Of a stretch of 64,000 bases of DNA, positions 19,059 to 27,232 are shown in pieces. Origin of the DNA: an uncultured Lentisphaeraceae bacterium (lineage in GTDB: Bacteria > Verrucomicrobiota > Kiritimatiellia > RFP12 > DVOR01); the NCBI GenBank assembly GCA_949282555.1, contig CASDPK010000007.1, positions 1 through 64,000 on the forward strand, given 5' to 3'. The notes below the pieces were generated by a model, which was not told the origin of the DNA, did not search any database, and saw only the letters and a program-made list of their open reading frames with translations. How positions within the stretch are numbered: position 1 is the first letter of the stretch; each line of letters opens with the position of its first letter. Both the position numbers and the translations under genes were made by a program.

Positions 19059-19742
19059 TTACTTCGCTTCGGAGGCAAAGTGAATGGGGCTGAAGTATTT
19101 CGGCACATGGAAGTTGAGTTCCGGGCTCTGCGGCAACAACGTGCCCCAATGGGGACGGCTGGAGCAATCGGCGCATTTGCAGAAATTGCCCTGCCACGTC
19201 TGTCCGGAGAGATTACCCAACGGTCCAAACACGCTCTCAAGGTAGGCGCGAGGAATACGGAGGATCATCCACCAATCCGTGGCATCACCCGTCTCGGGGT
19301 CAATCACCTGCGGAAGGTTGCCCTTCGCGGTGAGCTTCCGGATGGTGTCCTTTGCAATGTATTCGAAGTCAGCGAATCCGCCGGGGGCACGGGTCCAGTT
19401 GCGAATGTGGGAGGAGTGGACGCACCCCCCGGCGTTGACCTCAATGTTGATGTAGCCTTTCTCGATTTTGAGCGGCTGCAAAAAGGCCTCGACGCAAGCA
19501 TCCTCACAAACCATGGAGTTGATGGCGGTGTGGACGATGCGGACGTACCGATCGCTCACCTGCCAGTAGAGCATGATGTCGTTGCCATCATGCAGGGCGC
19601 GAAGCACCGTTTTGGGGTGATGCTCGGAACTCTTTTCGTGCCAATAGGTGTATTCGGCGGCGTCTGCCTTGGCCCAGATGGGATCTTCCGGGTCGAAATC
19701 GGGAAGGCGGTCGACTTTGTTGATCGTGTATTCGGTGCGCAT
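19059..19742 (-). CDS. Carbohydrate-binding family 9-like protein
   Basis: This 227-residue protein resembles stand-alone CBM9-like proteins that bind sugars through a beta-sandwich. The N-terminal IWAKADAAEYTYW region and the later DWWMILRIPRAYL stretch are typical of that group. I see no signal peptide, so it may be cytoplasmic or exported another way. It starts 11 bp after the sulfatase stop with AAGGAG upstream, so the two are co-transcribed. It probably helps bind or process the sulfated substrate. Confidence 0.7.
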   Translation of the reverse strand: MRTEYTINKVDRLPDFDPEDPIWAKADAAEYTYWHEKSSEHHPKTVLRALHDGNDIMLYWQVSDRYVRIVHTAINSMVCEDACVEAFLQPLKIEKGYINIEVNAGGCVHSSHIRNWTRAPGGFADFEYIAKDTIRKLTAKGNLPQVIDPETGDATDWWMILRIPRAYLESVFGPLGNLSGQTWQGNFCKCADCSSRPHWGTLLPQSPELNFHVPKYFSPIHFASEAK

Positions 19743-19753
19743 GGTCGTCTCCT

Positions 19754-21424
19754 TTAGAAGATGTCGGCTTTGATGGGGGCGGCAGGGGCGTACTCGCCGC
19801 TGTCGTAGAACTGATCGGCGTCTCCGACGGCGGCCTTGAGGCGGAAGAGCTCATTCTTGAGCGCTTCGGTGACCTTGGCGTACGCAGGCTGGCCGTAGAG
19901 GTTGTGCACTTCCTCGGGGTCCTTTTGGAGGTCAAAGAGCTCCCACTCGTCCACTTTGTAGTAGCGGATGAGCTTGTAACGGGTGGTTCGCACGCCGTAG
20001 TGGGCGGGCGTGTTGTGCTCGCCGCCTTGGATGTAGTAGCGGTAGTAGAAGCTGCGCCGCCAATCCTTCGGGGTGCCTGTGGTGATGTTGGGAAGGAAAC
20101 TGCGCCCTTGCCAATTCTCGGGCCGTGGGGCCCCCGCCGCATCCGCGAAGAACGAGGCGAAATCGACATTGGTGATGATGTCGGTATTGACCGTCCCGGG
20201 GCGGACGGCCGCCGGCCAACGCAGGAGGAAGGGCATTTTGAGTGTTTCCTCCATCATGAAGCGCTTGTCGTAAAGCCCGTGATCGCCAAGGAAGAAGCCC
20301 TGGTCCGCCGTGTAGATGACGATGGTGTCGCGGTCAATTCCCTTGGCCTTCAAGTAGTCAAGCATTTCTCCCACGCTGTCATCGACGCTTTGCACGCAGG
20401 CGAGATAGTCCTGCATGTAGCGGAGGTAGGAGAGCTTGATGCGCTCACGGCGGCGGCGTTCCCGTTCCTCCGGGGTGAGGCCCTCCCCGTCGCGCAATTC
20501 TTTGGGCCAACGGTTCTTGGATTCACCGGTCTTGTACTGCTCGGGGTCCACGCCGGGGAAGGTGCCGCCCTCGGTGAAGTATTCCGTAAGCTTGAGATCC
20601 AGCTCGATGCGCATATGGTGTTCCAGCGTCATCGCGGTCTTTTGGATGGGCGAGGCGCGCCCCTTGAAGTCATCAAAGAGCGTATCCGGAATGGGAATAT
20701 CGTCAAGGGTCAAGGCCCGGAACTGCGTGCGGTACTTCGCCTCCGGCAGCCAGTTGCGATGCGGCGCTTTGTGGAGCATCGCCACGAAGAAGGGCTTGTT
20801 TTGGTCTAGGGCCTCATCAATGACGCTCTTGGTCACCTTGGTGATGTTGCTCGACGCATATTCACCCTTGAACGTGAGGCGGCCCTTGGCGAACTTGTCC
20901 TCAAATCCCAACGGACACTTCTCCGCCTTGGTGAAGAAAAAGGGATTAAAATACTGCCCTTGCCCCTGATAGATGGCCCATCGGTCCCAGTCGCTGTCGC
21001 GCACGGTCTCAGGGCCTCCCATGTGCCACTTGCCGAGGAGGGCCGTGTAGTAACCCGCTTCGCGCAACGTTCCGCCAACGGTCTTTATCTTCGGGGAAAT
21101 CGCGTTGAACACGGGCACGCCATTCTTGCAGCTGTACATGCCGGTGAGGATGCAAGCACGCGAAGGCGTACAGATGGAATTCGTCACAAAGACATCTTGA
21201 AACAGCATTCCCTCCTTGGCCAAACGGTCAAGTCCGGGCGTCTTGTTGATCCGCGATCCATAAGCGCTGATGGCATGAGCCGCGTGATCATCCGTCATTA
21301 TGAACAGAATGTTTGGACGCTTGTTATCCGTGCTTTGCGCAAACGTGGGCAAAGCCCCTCCCGCGGCGGCGACAGTAAGGCCACATCCGGCAACTTTCAA
21401 GAAATCTCTTCGCTTGGTCATCAT
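19754..21424 (-). CDS. Tat-exported S1 family sulfatase
   Basis: The 556-residue arylsulfatase-type enzyme carries the sulfatase signature CTPSRACILTG. The Cys (residue 85) must be converted to formylglycine by a maturase not seen in this window. Metal ligands are visible in IMTDDHAAH near the N-terminus and in TADQGFFLGDHG. A twin-arginine-like KRRDFLKVAG sequence starts the protein, so it is exported folded. ATG 21424 is chosen over 21466 because of AAGGA 9 nt upstream. It would remove sulfate esters from glycans that block the glycosidases encoded nearby. Confidence 0.93.
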   Translation of the reverse strand: MMTKRRDFLKVAGCGLTVAAAGGALPTFAQSTDNKRPNILFIMTDDHAAHAISAYGSRINKTPGLDRLAKEGMLFQDVFVTNSICTPSRACILTGMYSCKNGVPVFNAISPKIKTVGGTLREAGYYTALLGKWHMGGPETVRDSDWDRWAIYQGQGQYFNPFFFTKAEKCPLGFEDKFAKGRLTFKGEYASSNITKVTKSVIDEALDQNKPFFVAMLHKAPHRNWLPEAKYRTQFRALTLDDIPIPDTLFDDFKGRASPIQKTAMTLEHHMRIELDLKLTEYFTEGGTFPGVDPEQYKTGESKNRWPKELRDGEGLTPEERERRRRERIKLSYLRYMQDYLACVQSVDDSVGEMLDYLKAKGIDRDTIVIYTADQGFFLGDHGLYDKRFMMEETLKMPFLLRWPAAVRPGTVNTDIITNVDFASFFADAAGAPRPENWQGRSFLPNITTGTPKDWRRSFYYRYYIQGGEHNTPAHYGVRTTRYKLIRYYKVDEWELFDLQKDPEEVHNLYGQPAYAKVTEALKNELFRLKAAVGDADQFYDSGEYAPAAPIKADIF

Positions 21425-21454
21425 CTTGGGAAATCCTTTCTCGCTTACGGGGAG

Positions 21455-21465
21455 AGCATAGCACA
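21455..21465 (-). promoter_or_regulatory. Predicted sulfatase promoter (extended -10)
   Basis: On the minus strand TGTGCTATGCT is an extended -10 identical over 11 nt to the one at tilS. Here the ATG is 30 nt downstream with a ribosome-binding site between. Confidence 0.55.
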
Positions 21466-21495
21466 AAACCCATAATATCGTCTCTGCTTATCCCA

Positions 21496-23022
21496 CTACC
21501 ACATACTGCGATCAAGTGCTCGATATTGAATGGCCTCGAAGAGATGCGCCCGGGCGATAATGTCCGAGCCCGCCATGTCAGCGATGGTTCTTGCCACACG
21601 CAGAATGCGCGTGTACGCACGCGCCGTAAGTGCCAATTCATTCATCGCGGAACGAAGCACCACTTCCGCCGCAGGCTCCAATGGGCAAAGTTCCTGAAGC
21701 CGACCGGAAGGGAGATCGGCATTGCATCGGATGCCCGGCGTATCGGCATAACGCTTGGCTTGCAGTGCGCGAACACGGAGCACCCGTTCACGAATGACGG
21801 CGGAAGATTCGCCCGGTGATTGCCGCGACAGATCTTCGAAGGGAACGGCGGGGACCTCGACATGAAGGTCGATGCGATCCAAAAGCGGGCCCGAGACCTT
21901 CGCACGATAACGCCGGATGGCAGGCTCCGTGCAACGGCACGTACGCTTTGGGTCCCCGGCAAAGCCGCAGGGGCAGGGATTCATCGCAGCCACCAGCATA
22001 AAGCGCGAAGGGAATGTAAGCGTTCCGGCCGTGCGCGCGATGGTGACGGCGCCATCTTCGAGCGGTTGCCTGAGGACTTCCAACACATTGCGGCGAAACT
22101 CCGGGAGCTCGTCAAGGAAAAGCACGCCACGATGTGCCAAAGAAACTTCGCCGGGGACAGGGTGGGTGCCTCCGCCGATGAGTCCGGCGTCGGAGATGGT
22201 GTGGTGCGGCGCACGGAAAGGGCGACGCCCCACGTGGCTCCCTTTGAGTGCCCCGGCCACGGAGTGAATGGCCGTGACCTCAAGCGCATCATCCGGCGTC
22301 AACGGCGGAAGGATTGAAGGAATCCGACGGGCCAGCATGGTCTTGCCGGACCCCGGCGAGCCGATCATGAGGAGATTATGCCCTCCCGAGACGGCCACCT
22401 CAATTGCCCGACGGGCAGCGGCCTGTCCTCGCACATCGGCGAAATCCTCACCCGTTCCATCCTGTGCCAACAAGGCGGCGAGGTCAGCCGTCGCGGGTTC
22501 CGGCTGAAGCCGTCCTGACATCAGTTCCGCCGCGTGTCGCAGATCCCGCACGGGCCAAACGTCAATCCCTTGGACAAGCGCGGCCTCTCCCGCATTTTCC
22601 ATCGGCACGGCCACCGCCCGGAATCCGCGAGCGCGCAAGGCCAGCACGATGGGCAGAATCCCGCGCACACGCCGCACGGTGCCCCCCAACGCGAGTTCGC
22701 CCAACACCGGCACTTCCCGCAGAAGGGGCAATTCGTCCACGCCTGCCGAGGCGAGCAACGCAAGCGCAATGGGGAGATCGTAAACCGGCCCCTCCTTGCG
22801 GAGATCCGCCGGCGCGAGATTGACCGTCACGGATAGCGGCTTGAGGGAAAACAACGAGTTACGCAGCGCCGCACGCACACGGTCAATGCTCTCCTTAACC
22901 GCGGCATCCGGCAATCCAACAATTCGGGTTCGGGGGTCCTCCGAGGCCACCGTGTGAACCTCAATTTCCACCGGCACAGCCCCAATGCCGAGCACGGCGG
23001 CGGCATACGCTTTCGTCAGCAT
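21496..23022 (-). CDS. comM: ComM/YifB family Mg-chelatase-like AAA+ ATPase
   Basis: The 508-residue protein matches ComM, a hexameric helicase promoting branch migration during natural transformation. It has the N-terminal ChlI-like domain (VGLPDAAVKESIDRVR), Walker A GSPGSGKTMLARR, Walker B VLFLDELPEF, a Cys cluster (MNPCPCGFAGDPKRTC) and the C-terminal Mg-chelatase domain. An in-frame ATG at 23151 would overlap the upstream gene by over 100 bp; the ATG at 23022 leaves a 10-bp gap and gives the family's usual MLTKAYAAAV start. It is co-transcribed with the beta-CASP gene. Confidence 0.94.
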   Translation of the reverse strand: MLTKAYAAAVLGIGAVPVEIEVHTVASEDPRTRIVGLPDAAVKESIDRVRAALRNSLFSLKPLSVTVNLAPADLRKEGPVYDLPIALALLASAGVDELPLLREVPVLGELALGGTVRRVRGILPIVLALRARGFRAVAVPMENAGEAALVQGIDVWPVRDLRHAAELMSGRLQPEPATADLAALLAQDGTGEDFADVRGQAAARRAIEVAVSGGHNLLMIGSPGSGKTMLARRIPSILPPLTPDDALEVTAIHSVAGALKGSHVGRRPFRAPHHTISDAGLIGGGTHPVPGEVSLAHRGVLFLDELPEFRRNVLEVLRQPLEDGAVTIARTAGTLTFPSRFMLVAAMNPCPCGFAGDPKRTCRCTEPAIRRYRAKVSGPLLDRIDLHVEVPAVPFEDLSRQSPGESSAVIRERVLRVRALQAKRYADTPGIRCNADLPSGRLQELCPLEPAAEVVLRSAMNELALTARAYTRILRVARTIADMAGSDIIARAHLFEAIQYRALDRSMW

Positions 23023-23032
23023 TCGAAACGCC

Positions 23033-24439
23033 TCACAGTCCCTTGAAAATCGCGCCGGGAGCGGGAGCGATGGGATTGGGATAACCTTCCTCACGAAGGA
23101 TCTGACACATCGCCTCCACCTTTTCGTCTTCGCCATGCACCGCGAAGACATGGCGCACGTTGCGCTTGGCGTTTAGGGCCCGTACCCACTCACGCAGAGC
23201 CGTGCGGTCGGCGTGCGCAGAGAGCGCGTTGATCGTGTGGACACGCGCTTGGAGTTCAAACTCCTCCCCGAGAATGCGCAAGGGGCTCTGTAATTCCACG
23301 ATGCGGCGCCCCAGCGTGCCCTCGGCCTGATAACCCACAATAAGCACAATGTTGCGCGGGTCGCCAACGCCGTTTTGGAGGTGGTGGAGAATTCGCCCGC
23401 CTTCGCACATCCCACTGGCCGCGATGATGATCATCGGCCCCTTGGCATGGTTCAGCGCCTTGGATTGGTCCGCGGTGGCGAGGAACTCCAGCCTTGGCAT
23501 CCGGAACAACTCAATGCCTTGGCGCAGAAGTGCGCTCGCCCCCTCGCCATAACACGCCGTATGGCGGGCATAGATCTCGGTCGCCTTGAGGGAAAGTGGG
23601 GAGTCCACGTAAATGGGAATGCACGGAATGCGCCCTTCGCGCAAGAGTTGGTTGAGATAAAAGAGAATCTGCTGCGTGCGCCCCACGCTGAAGGCCGGGA
23701 TGATCAGCTTGGAGCGTTGCTGCACGATGTCGAGCACATAGTCGCGCAAACGTCCGGCAACGTTGGCCCGTGGCGGATGGTCACGATCGGCATACGTCGA
23801 TTCCACCAAAAGCACATCCGGTGCGTCCGGCACATCCGGCGGAGGAATGATGGGTTGCCCGGGCTGGCCAAGGTCCCCGGAAAAGAGCAGTCGCCGAAAG
23901 GTTCCATTCGGCTGGCGCGCAATCAATTCCACCAACGCGGACCCCAAGATATGCCCGGCATTGTGGAAGACGGCGCCAACGCCATTCCCAAGGTCAATCC
24001 CGCGCTTGTAGGGCACGCCCTGCATCTGAGAAAGTGTGCGCTCGACATCCTGATCCTCATAGAGGGGCTCAAACAGCCGCTTCCCCTCCGCCTTCCGCCG
24101 ACGGTTGACGATCTCAACGTCATGCTGGGTGATATAAGCGCAATCACGCAACATCGGGCCGCAAAGGTCGCGCGTGGCCTCCGTCGTATGGATAGGCCCG
24201 CGATAACCGGCGCGCACAAGCGAAGGCAAGTTGCCGCTGTGATCAATGTGCGCGTGCGACAACAGAACGCAGTCCACCGACCGCGCATCCACCGCCAGCT
24301 TCCGGTTCCGCTCGAACGCCTCCTTCCGATGCCCCTGGTACATCCCGCAATCAAGAAGAATCCGCAACCCGTTCACCTCGACGATGTGCATGGAACCCGT
24401 CGTCGTACGCGCCGCTCCCTGAAATGTGATGTCAAACAT
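23033..24439 (-). CDS. Beta-CASP metallo-beta-lactamase RNase-like protein
   Basis: The 468-residue enzyme has the metallo-beta-lactamase motif HAHIDH with the further ligand regions NAGHILGSA and FSGDLG, and the beta-CASP motifs VESTYADRDH, PAFSVGR and SGMCEGGR. It belongs to the YSH1/CPSF-73-like bacterial group, predicted to be RNA-cleaving. Unlike RNase J it has no C-terminal domain. The start has AAAGGAG upstream and its own promoter divergent from deoA. Confidence 0.92.
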   Translation of the reverse strand: MFDITFQGAARTTTGSMHIVEVNGLRILLDCGMYQGHRKEAFERNRKLAVDARSVDCVLLSHAHIDHSGNLPSLVRAGYRGPIHTTEATRDLCGPMLRDCAYITQHDVEIVNRRRKAEGKRLFEPLYEDQDVERTLSQMQGVPYKRGIDLGNGVGAVFHNAGHILGSALVELIARQPNGTFRRLLFSGDLGQPGQPIIPPPDVPDAPDVLLVESTYADRDHPPRANVAGRLRDYVLDIVQQRSKLIIPAFSVGRTQQILFYLNQLLREGRIPCIPIYVDSPLSLKATEIYARHTACYGEGASALLRQGIELFRMPRLEFLATADQSKALNHAKGPMIIIAASGMCEGGRILHHLQNGVGDPRNIVLIVGYQAEGTLGRRIVELQSPLRILGEEFELQARVHTINALSAHADRTALREWVRALNAKRNVRHVFAVHGEDEKVEAMCQILREEGYPNPIAPAPGAIFKGL

Positions 24440-24470
24440 AACGCAACGCTCCTTTCGTATTCACTCAGTG

Positions 24471-24498
24471 AGTTTAGCAAAAAGCGCCCAAGAGGCAA
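24471..24498 (-). promoter_or_regulatory. Promoter of the beta-CASP/comM unit
   Basis: On the minus strand TTGCCT (24493-24498) is followed after 16 bp by TAAACT (24471-24476), preceded by TGC to give an extended -10. Confidence 0.55.
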
Positions 24499-24601
24499 GT
24501 TTTAATGCGCCCTGTGGTGTCAAAAGGAAAGCCCATTCCCCATTCTTTCCCCCATTGGGGAGTGGCCGCCCCCAAAACCGTCGCAAGCGTGGGGTAGGGG
24601 T

Positions 24602-24612
24602 TGTGCTAAAAT
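24602..24612 (+). promoter_or_regulatory. Promoter of the thymidine phosphorylase gene (extended -10)
   Basis: TGTGCTAAAAT is an extended -10 lying 23 bp before the ATG. The leader contains AAGGAGG at good spacing. No -35 match is visible. Confidence 0.55.
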
Positions 24613-24635
24613 GGACACGTAAGGAGGACGCGACA

Positions 24636-25919
24636 ATGGTGCCACAATGGTTCATCGAGGAAAAGCGGGATGGCCGGGAACATTCGGAGGCCGATCTTCG
24701 CGCATGGGTGCAAGGCATTGCCGATGGCACCTTGCCCAACTATCAAATCGCCGCCTGGCTCATGGCCGTTTACCTCAGGGGCATGACCGAGGCCGAAACG
24801 GCGGTCTTGACCGACGCCATGATGCGTTCCGGCGACTGCCTCGCCTTCGACCTGCCGCGCCCAACGGCGGACAAGCACTCCACCGGCGGCATCGGCGACA
24901 AGATTTCCCTGCCGTTGGCGCCGCTTTGCGCCGCCTTGGGGCTCGCCGTGCCCATGATTTCGGGTCGCGGCCTCGGTATCACCGGCGGTACCCTCGACAA
25001 ACTCGAAAGCATCCCCGGCTTCGATGTACGCCTCGGCATTCCCGAGTTCCGCCGCATTGTGGCCGACGTCGGCTGTTGCATGATCGGGCAAACCGACACG
25101 CTGGCCCCCGCGGATCGCCGCCTCTATGCCTTGCGCGACGTCACAGGCACCGTCCCCAGCATTCCCCTCATCACCGCGTCCATCATGAGCAAGAAACTTG
25201 CCGAAGGCGCGCAAACCCTCGTCTTCGACGTCAAGTTTGGCCGCGGCGCGTTCATGAAAACCCAAGCCGACGCCCGCCGCCTCGCCGAGAGCCTTCTGTC
25301 CACCGGCCGTCGCCTCGGGCGAACCTGCCGCGCACTGCTCACGGATATGAACCGCCCCCTTGGGCGCACCATCGGCAACGCGCTTGAAGTTCGCGAATCG
25401 CTCGACGTGCTCGCCGGCAAAGGCCCCCAAGACGTCCGCGCCCTCACCGTCGCTCTCGCCGCACAGATGGCCACCGCCGCCGGCCGCTTCCCGACGGAAG
25501 AAGCCGCCGAGGCCGCCGCCTGCGCCGCGCTGGACAATGGCTCCGCCATGGCCGCCTTCCGCGCCATGTGCGCCGCGCAAAAGGGACGCTTGGATGAAGG
25601 CCTCCCCCAAGCCGCCGTTTGCGCCGAAGTGCCCGCCCCACGGGAAGGATTCGTGGCGGACGTGGACGCGGAAGCCCTCGGACGCGCCGCCCTCGCCTTG
25701 GGCGCCGGACGCACCGCCGTCGATGCCTCCATCGACCACGCCGCCGGCCTTGACCGCCTCCTTCAAGTGGGCGAACACGTCAAAGCCGGCCAACCGCTCT
25801 GCCTCCTCTGTGCCGCAACGCCCGCCCAGATCGATGCCGTCCGCGCGTCCGTGCAGGGCGCCTTCCGCCTCTCCGATGCACCGCCCCCCGTCTCTCCGCT
25901 CATCGCGGAAAAACTCTGA
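24636..25919 (+). CDS. deoA: Thymidine/pyrimidine-nucleoside phosphorylase
   Basis: The 427-residue enzyme phosphorolyses thymidine (or uridine) to base and (deoxy)ribose 1-phosphate in the cytoplasm for salvage. The N-terminal helical domain, the STGGIGDK phosphate-site motif, the SGRGLGITGGTLDKLE family signature and a C-terminal PYNP domain are all present. The ORF is open upstream to 24426, but AAGGAGG just before the ATG at 24636 fixes the start. Whether it is DeoA or Pdp type cannot be decided from sequence alone. The second half is unusually rich in GCC and CGC codons. Confidence 0.93.
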   Translation: MVPQWFIEEKRDGREHSEADLRAWVQGIADGTLPNYQIAAWLMAVYLRGMTEAETAVLTDAMMRSGDCLAFDLPRPTADKHSTGGIGDKISLPLAPLCAALGLAVPMISGRGLGITGGTLDKLESIPGFDVRLGIPEFRRIVADVGCCMIGQTDTLAPADRRLYALRDVTGTVPSIPLITASIMSKKLAEGAQTLVFDVKFGRGAFMKTQADARRLAESLLSTGRRLGRTCRALLTDMNRPLGRTIGNALEVRESLDVLAGKGPQDVRALTVALAAQMATAAGRFPTEEAAEAAACAALDNGSAMAAFRAMCAAQKGRLDEGLPQAAVCAEVPAPREGFVADVDAEALGRAALALGAGRTAVDASIDHAAGLDRLLQVGEHVKAGQPLCLLCAATPAQIDAVRASVQGAFRLSDAPPPVSPLIAEKL

Positions 25920-25938
25920 CGTGAACGTCAAACCCATC

Positions 25939-25956
25939 GTGCCCCACTGGGGGCAC
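25939..25956 (+). other. Short hairpin after deoA
   Basis: GTGCCCC (25939-25945) pairs with GGGGCAC (25950-25956) around a 4-nt loop. No T-run follows. It may mark the 3' end of the deoA mRNA together with the palindromic repeat immediately after it. Confidence 0.4.
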
Positions 25957-25960
25957 CAAC

Positions 25961-26021
25961 GAGAGGCTCCGTAAGTCACCCCAAGACGCTCCGTATCGCA
26001 CTCAACGATACGGAGCGTCTC
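25961..26021 (+). repeat. 61-bp dispersed palindromic repeat, copy B
   Basis: The layout is GAGAGGCTCCGTAAG (25961-25975), 7 nt, AAGACGCTCCGTATC (25983-25997), 9 nt, GATACGGAGCGTCTC (26007-26021). The stem is 14 bp. Compared with copy A, a G-to-C change in one arm is matched by C-to-G in the other. It lies between convergent deoA and the barrel gene. Confidence 0.9.
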
Positions 26022-26067
26022 TCAATGTGAGTGCGTGGTGTGATGGTGGTGAAGCTCTCCGAAGCAG

Positions 26068-26109
26068 ACAAAAAGAAGCCCGGGCTCGGGGAGAGAAGCC
26101 GAGCCCGGG
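26068..26109 (-). terminator. Rho-independent terminator of the barrel gene
   Basis: CCCGGGCTCGG (26079-26089) and CCGAGCCCGGG (26099-26109) form an 11-bp GC-rich stem. On the minus strand it is followed by CTTCTTTTTG. Confidence 0.88.
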
Positions 26110-26144
26110 GGATTATATATTTCCATGTGTTGTCCGAACGAAGG

Positions 26145-27098
26145 TCAAAAGTCGTAACTCACACCAATGCCGGCGTACAGCACAAAAGCATCATCACCGA
26201 CGGCGTCCCGCGCCTTTGCGTTGAGTTGTTGATTGAAGCCGAGATAAGGTGTGAGGGCAAAACCGTCAATGGGCGAATAGGTGAGTTCCACTCTGCCGAA
26301 TCCATCTCTGAACATGAAGGCCTCGTTTTCCCCAAAATCACAGAGATTTCTTTGCTTGTTGGCCATGCCAATGCCAAGTGTCGGAGTGAGAATGAGTTCC
26401 CCTTCGCTCATTCCTAGCGCAGAGCCGACATCGAAATCGTGTGCGACCGCAAAGGTGGCGTAAATGCCTCCCTTGCCGGTCTCCTCCTCCTTGGCGCCTT
26501 GACGCACCAATTGGTACTCCACGGTGAGTGCGGGGCGAAGCCAAAAGTCGTTGGCCGCGATTTCCAGATTCAGCCATTGGGTGTTGGGATTGGAAAATCC
26601 CGCCATGGGTTTCTTACAGCTTTTGGGGTGATATTCGTAGGTGTAGTTGATCGCAGTATCGAGGGAAGACCCCATCCAATCGGTAAAATCCCATGTGCGG
26701 GAAAGTGTGATGCCAGGCGTAAACTCTTGGTATTTCCATCGGCGATTGTTGTAGCCGCCCTCTTTGTATCCCCAATTGGTTGTGTCGAAAATCGCCTCGG
26801 CGCCGACTTCCACGGTAAACCATTCCTCATTGGCCAACCGCAAGGAGACGCCTGGCGTGAGGATCGGGTGAGGATTGTCGATGAGCCCATACGTGAGCTG
26901 TTTGGTGCAGAAATCCAACGACGCGCTGCCTCCAAAGCGCCATTCACTTTCAGACACCGTAAGTTCCGGCACGTCAGGGGAATCAATTGTTTCCGACAGG
27001 GGCAACGTCTCTCGGGCAACGCCAGGCTGTGTGAGAATAAAAAAATACGTGGCGATGCTTAGAAACGGAAGAGATTTGTGGGCGGTCTTGGTTGTCAT
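26145..27098 (-). CDS. Predicted outer-membrane beta-barrel protein of unknown function
   Basis: This 317-residue protein has a signal peptide (about residues 1-28, cleavage near GVARE) and many short alternating hydrophobic strands separated by polar turns. It ends in Tyr-Asp-Phe, and a terminal aromatic residue is the usual signal for Bam-dependent insertion. I do not recognise a specific family. It has its own promoter and terminator and lies next to feoAB. A 17-bp palindrome resembling an iron-regulator box covers its promoter region, so an iron-related role is possible but unproven. Confidence 0.7.
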   Translation of the reverse strand: MTTKTAHKSLPFLSIATYFFILTQPGVARETLPLSETIDSPDVPELTVSESEWRFGGSASLDFCTKQLTYGLIDNPHPILTPGVSLRLANEEWFTVEVGAEAIFDTTNWGYKEGGYNNRRWKYQEFTPGITLSRTWDFTDWMGSSLDTAINYTYEYHPKSCKKPMAGFSNPNTQWLNLEIAANDFWLRPALTVEYQLVRQGAKEEETGKGGIYATFAVAHDFDVGSALGMSEGELILTPTLGIGMANKQRNLCDFGENEAFMFRDGFGRVELTYSPIDGFALTPYLGFNQQLNAKARDAVGDDAFVLYAGIGVSYDF

Positions 27099-27162
27099 CG
27101 GTTTGGGGTTCCTTTTCTCGTGATTAAATGGGGTGTAGATTCTTTGAACTGTCCTAGGTTTA

Positions 27163-27184
27163 TTAGAATAGGCTAATAGCCTAT
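27163..27184 (-). promoter_or_regulatory. Palindromic operator over the barrel-gene promoter, DtxR/IdeR-like
   Basis: ATAGGCTA (27168-27175) and TAGCCTAT (27177-27184) form a palindrome around a single A. Read on the plus strand from 27163, TTAGAATAGGCTAA matches 12 of 14 positions of the first part of the known DtxR/IdeR box. A possible -10 (TATTCT, minus strand, 27165-27170) overlaps it. A similar site overlaps the feoA promoter. Confidence 0.45.
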
Positions 27185-27193
27185 CCCGAGAGA

Positions 27194-27222
27194 AAGGCGA
27201 GACACGTCATGTCTCGCCTTTA
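27194..27222. terminator. Hairpin terminator downstream of feoB
   Basis: AAAGGCGAGACA (27194-27205) pairs with TGTCTCGCCTTT (27211-27222) around a 5-nt loop, only 11 bp beyond feoB. The T-run is short on both strands, so termination efficiency is uncertain. Confidence 0.7.
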
Positions 27223-27232
27223 TGGGCGCAAC

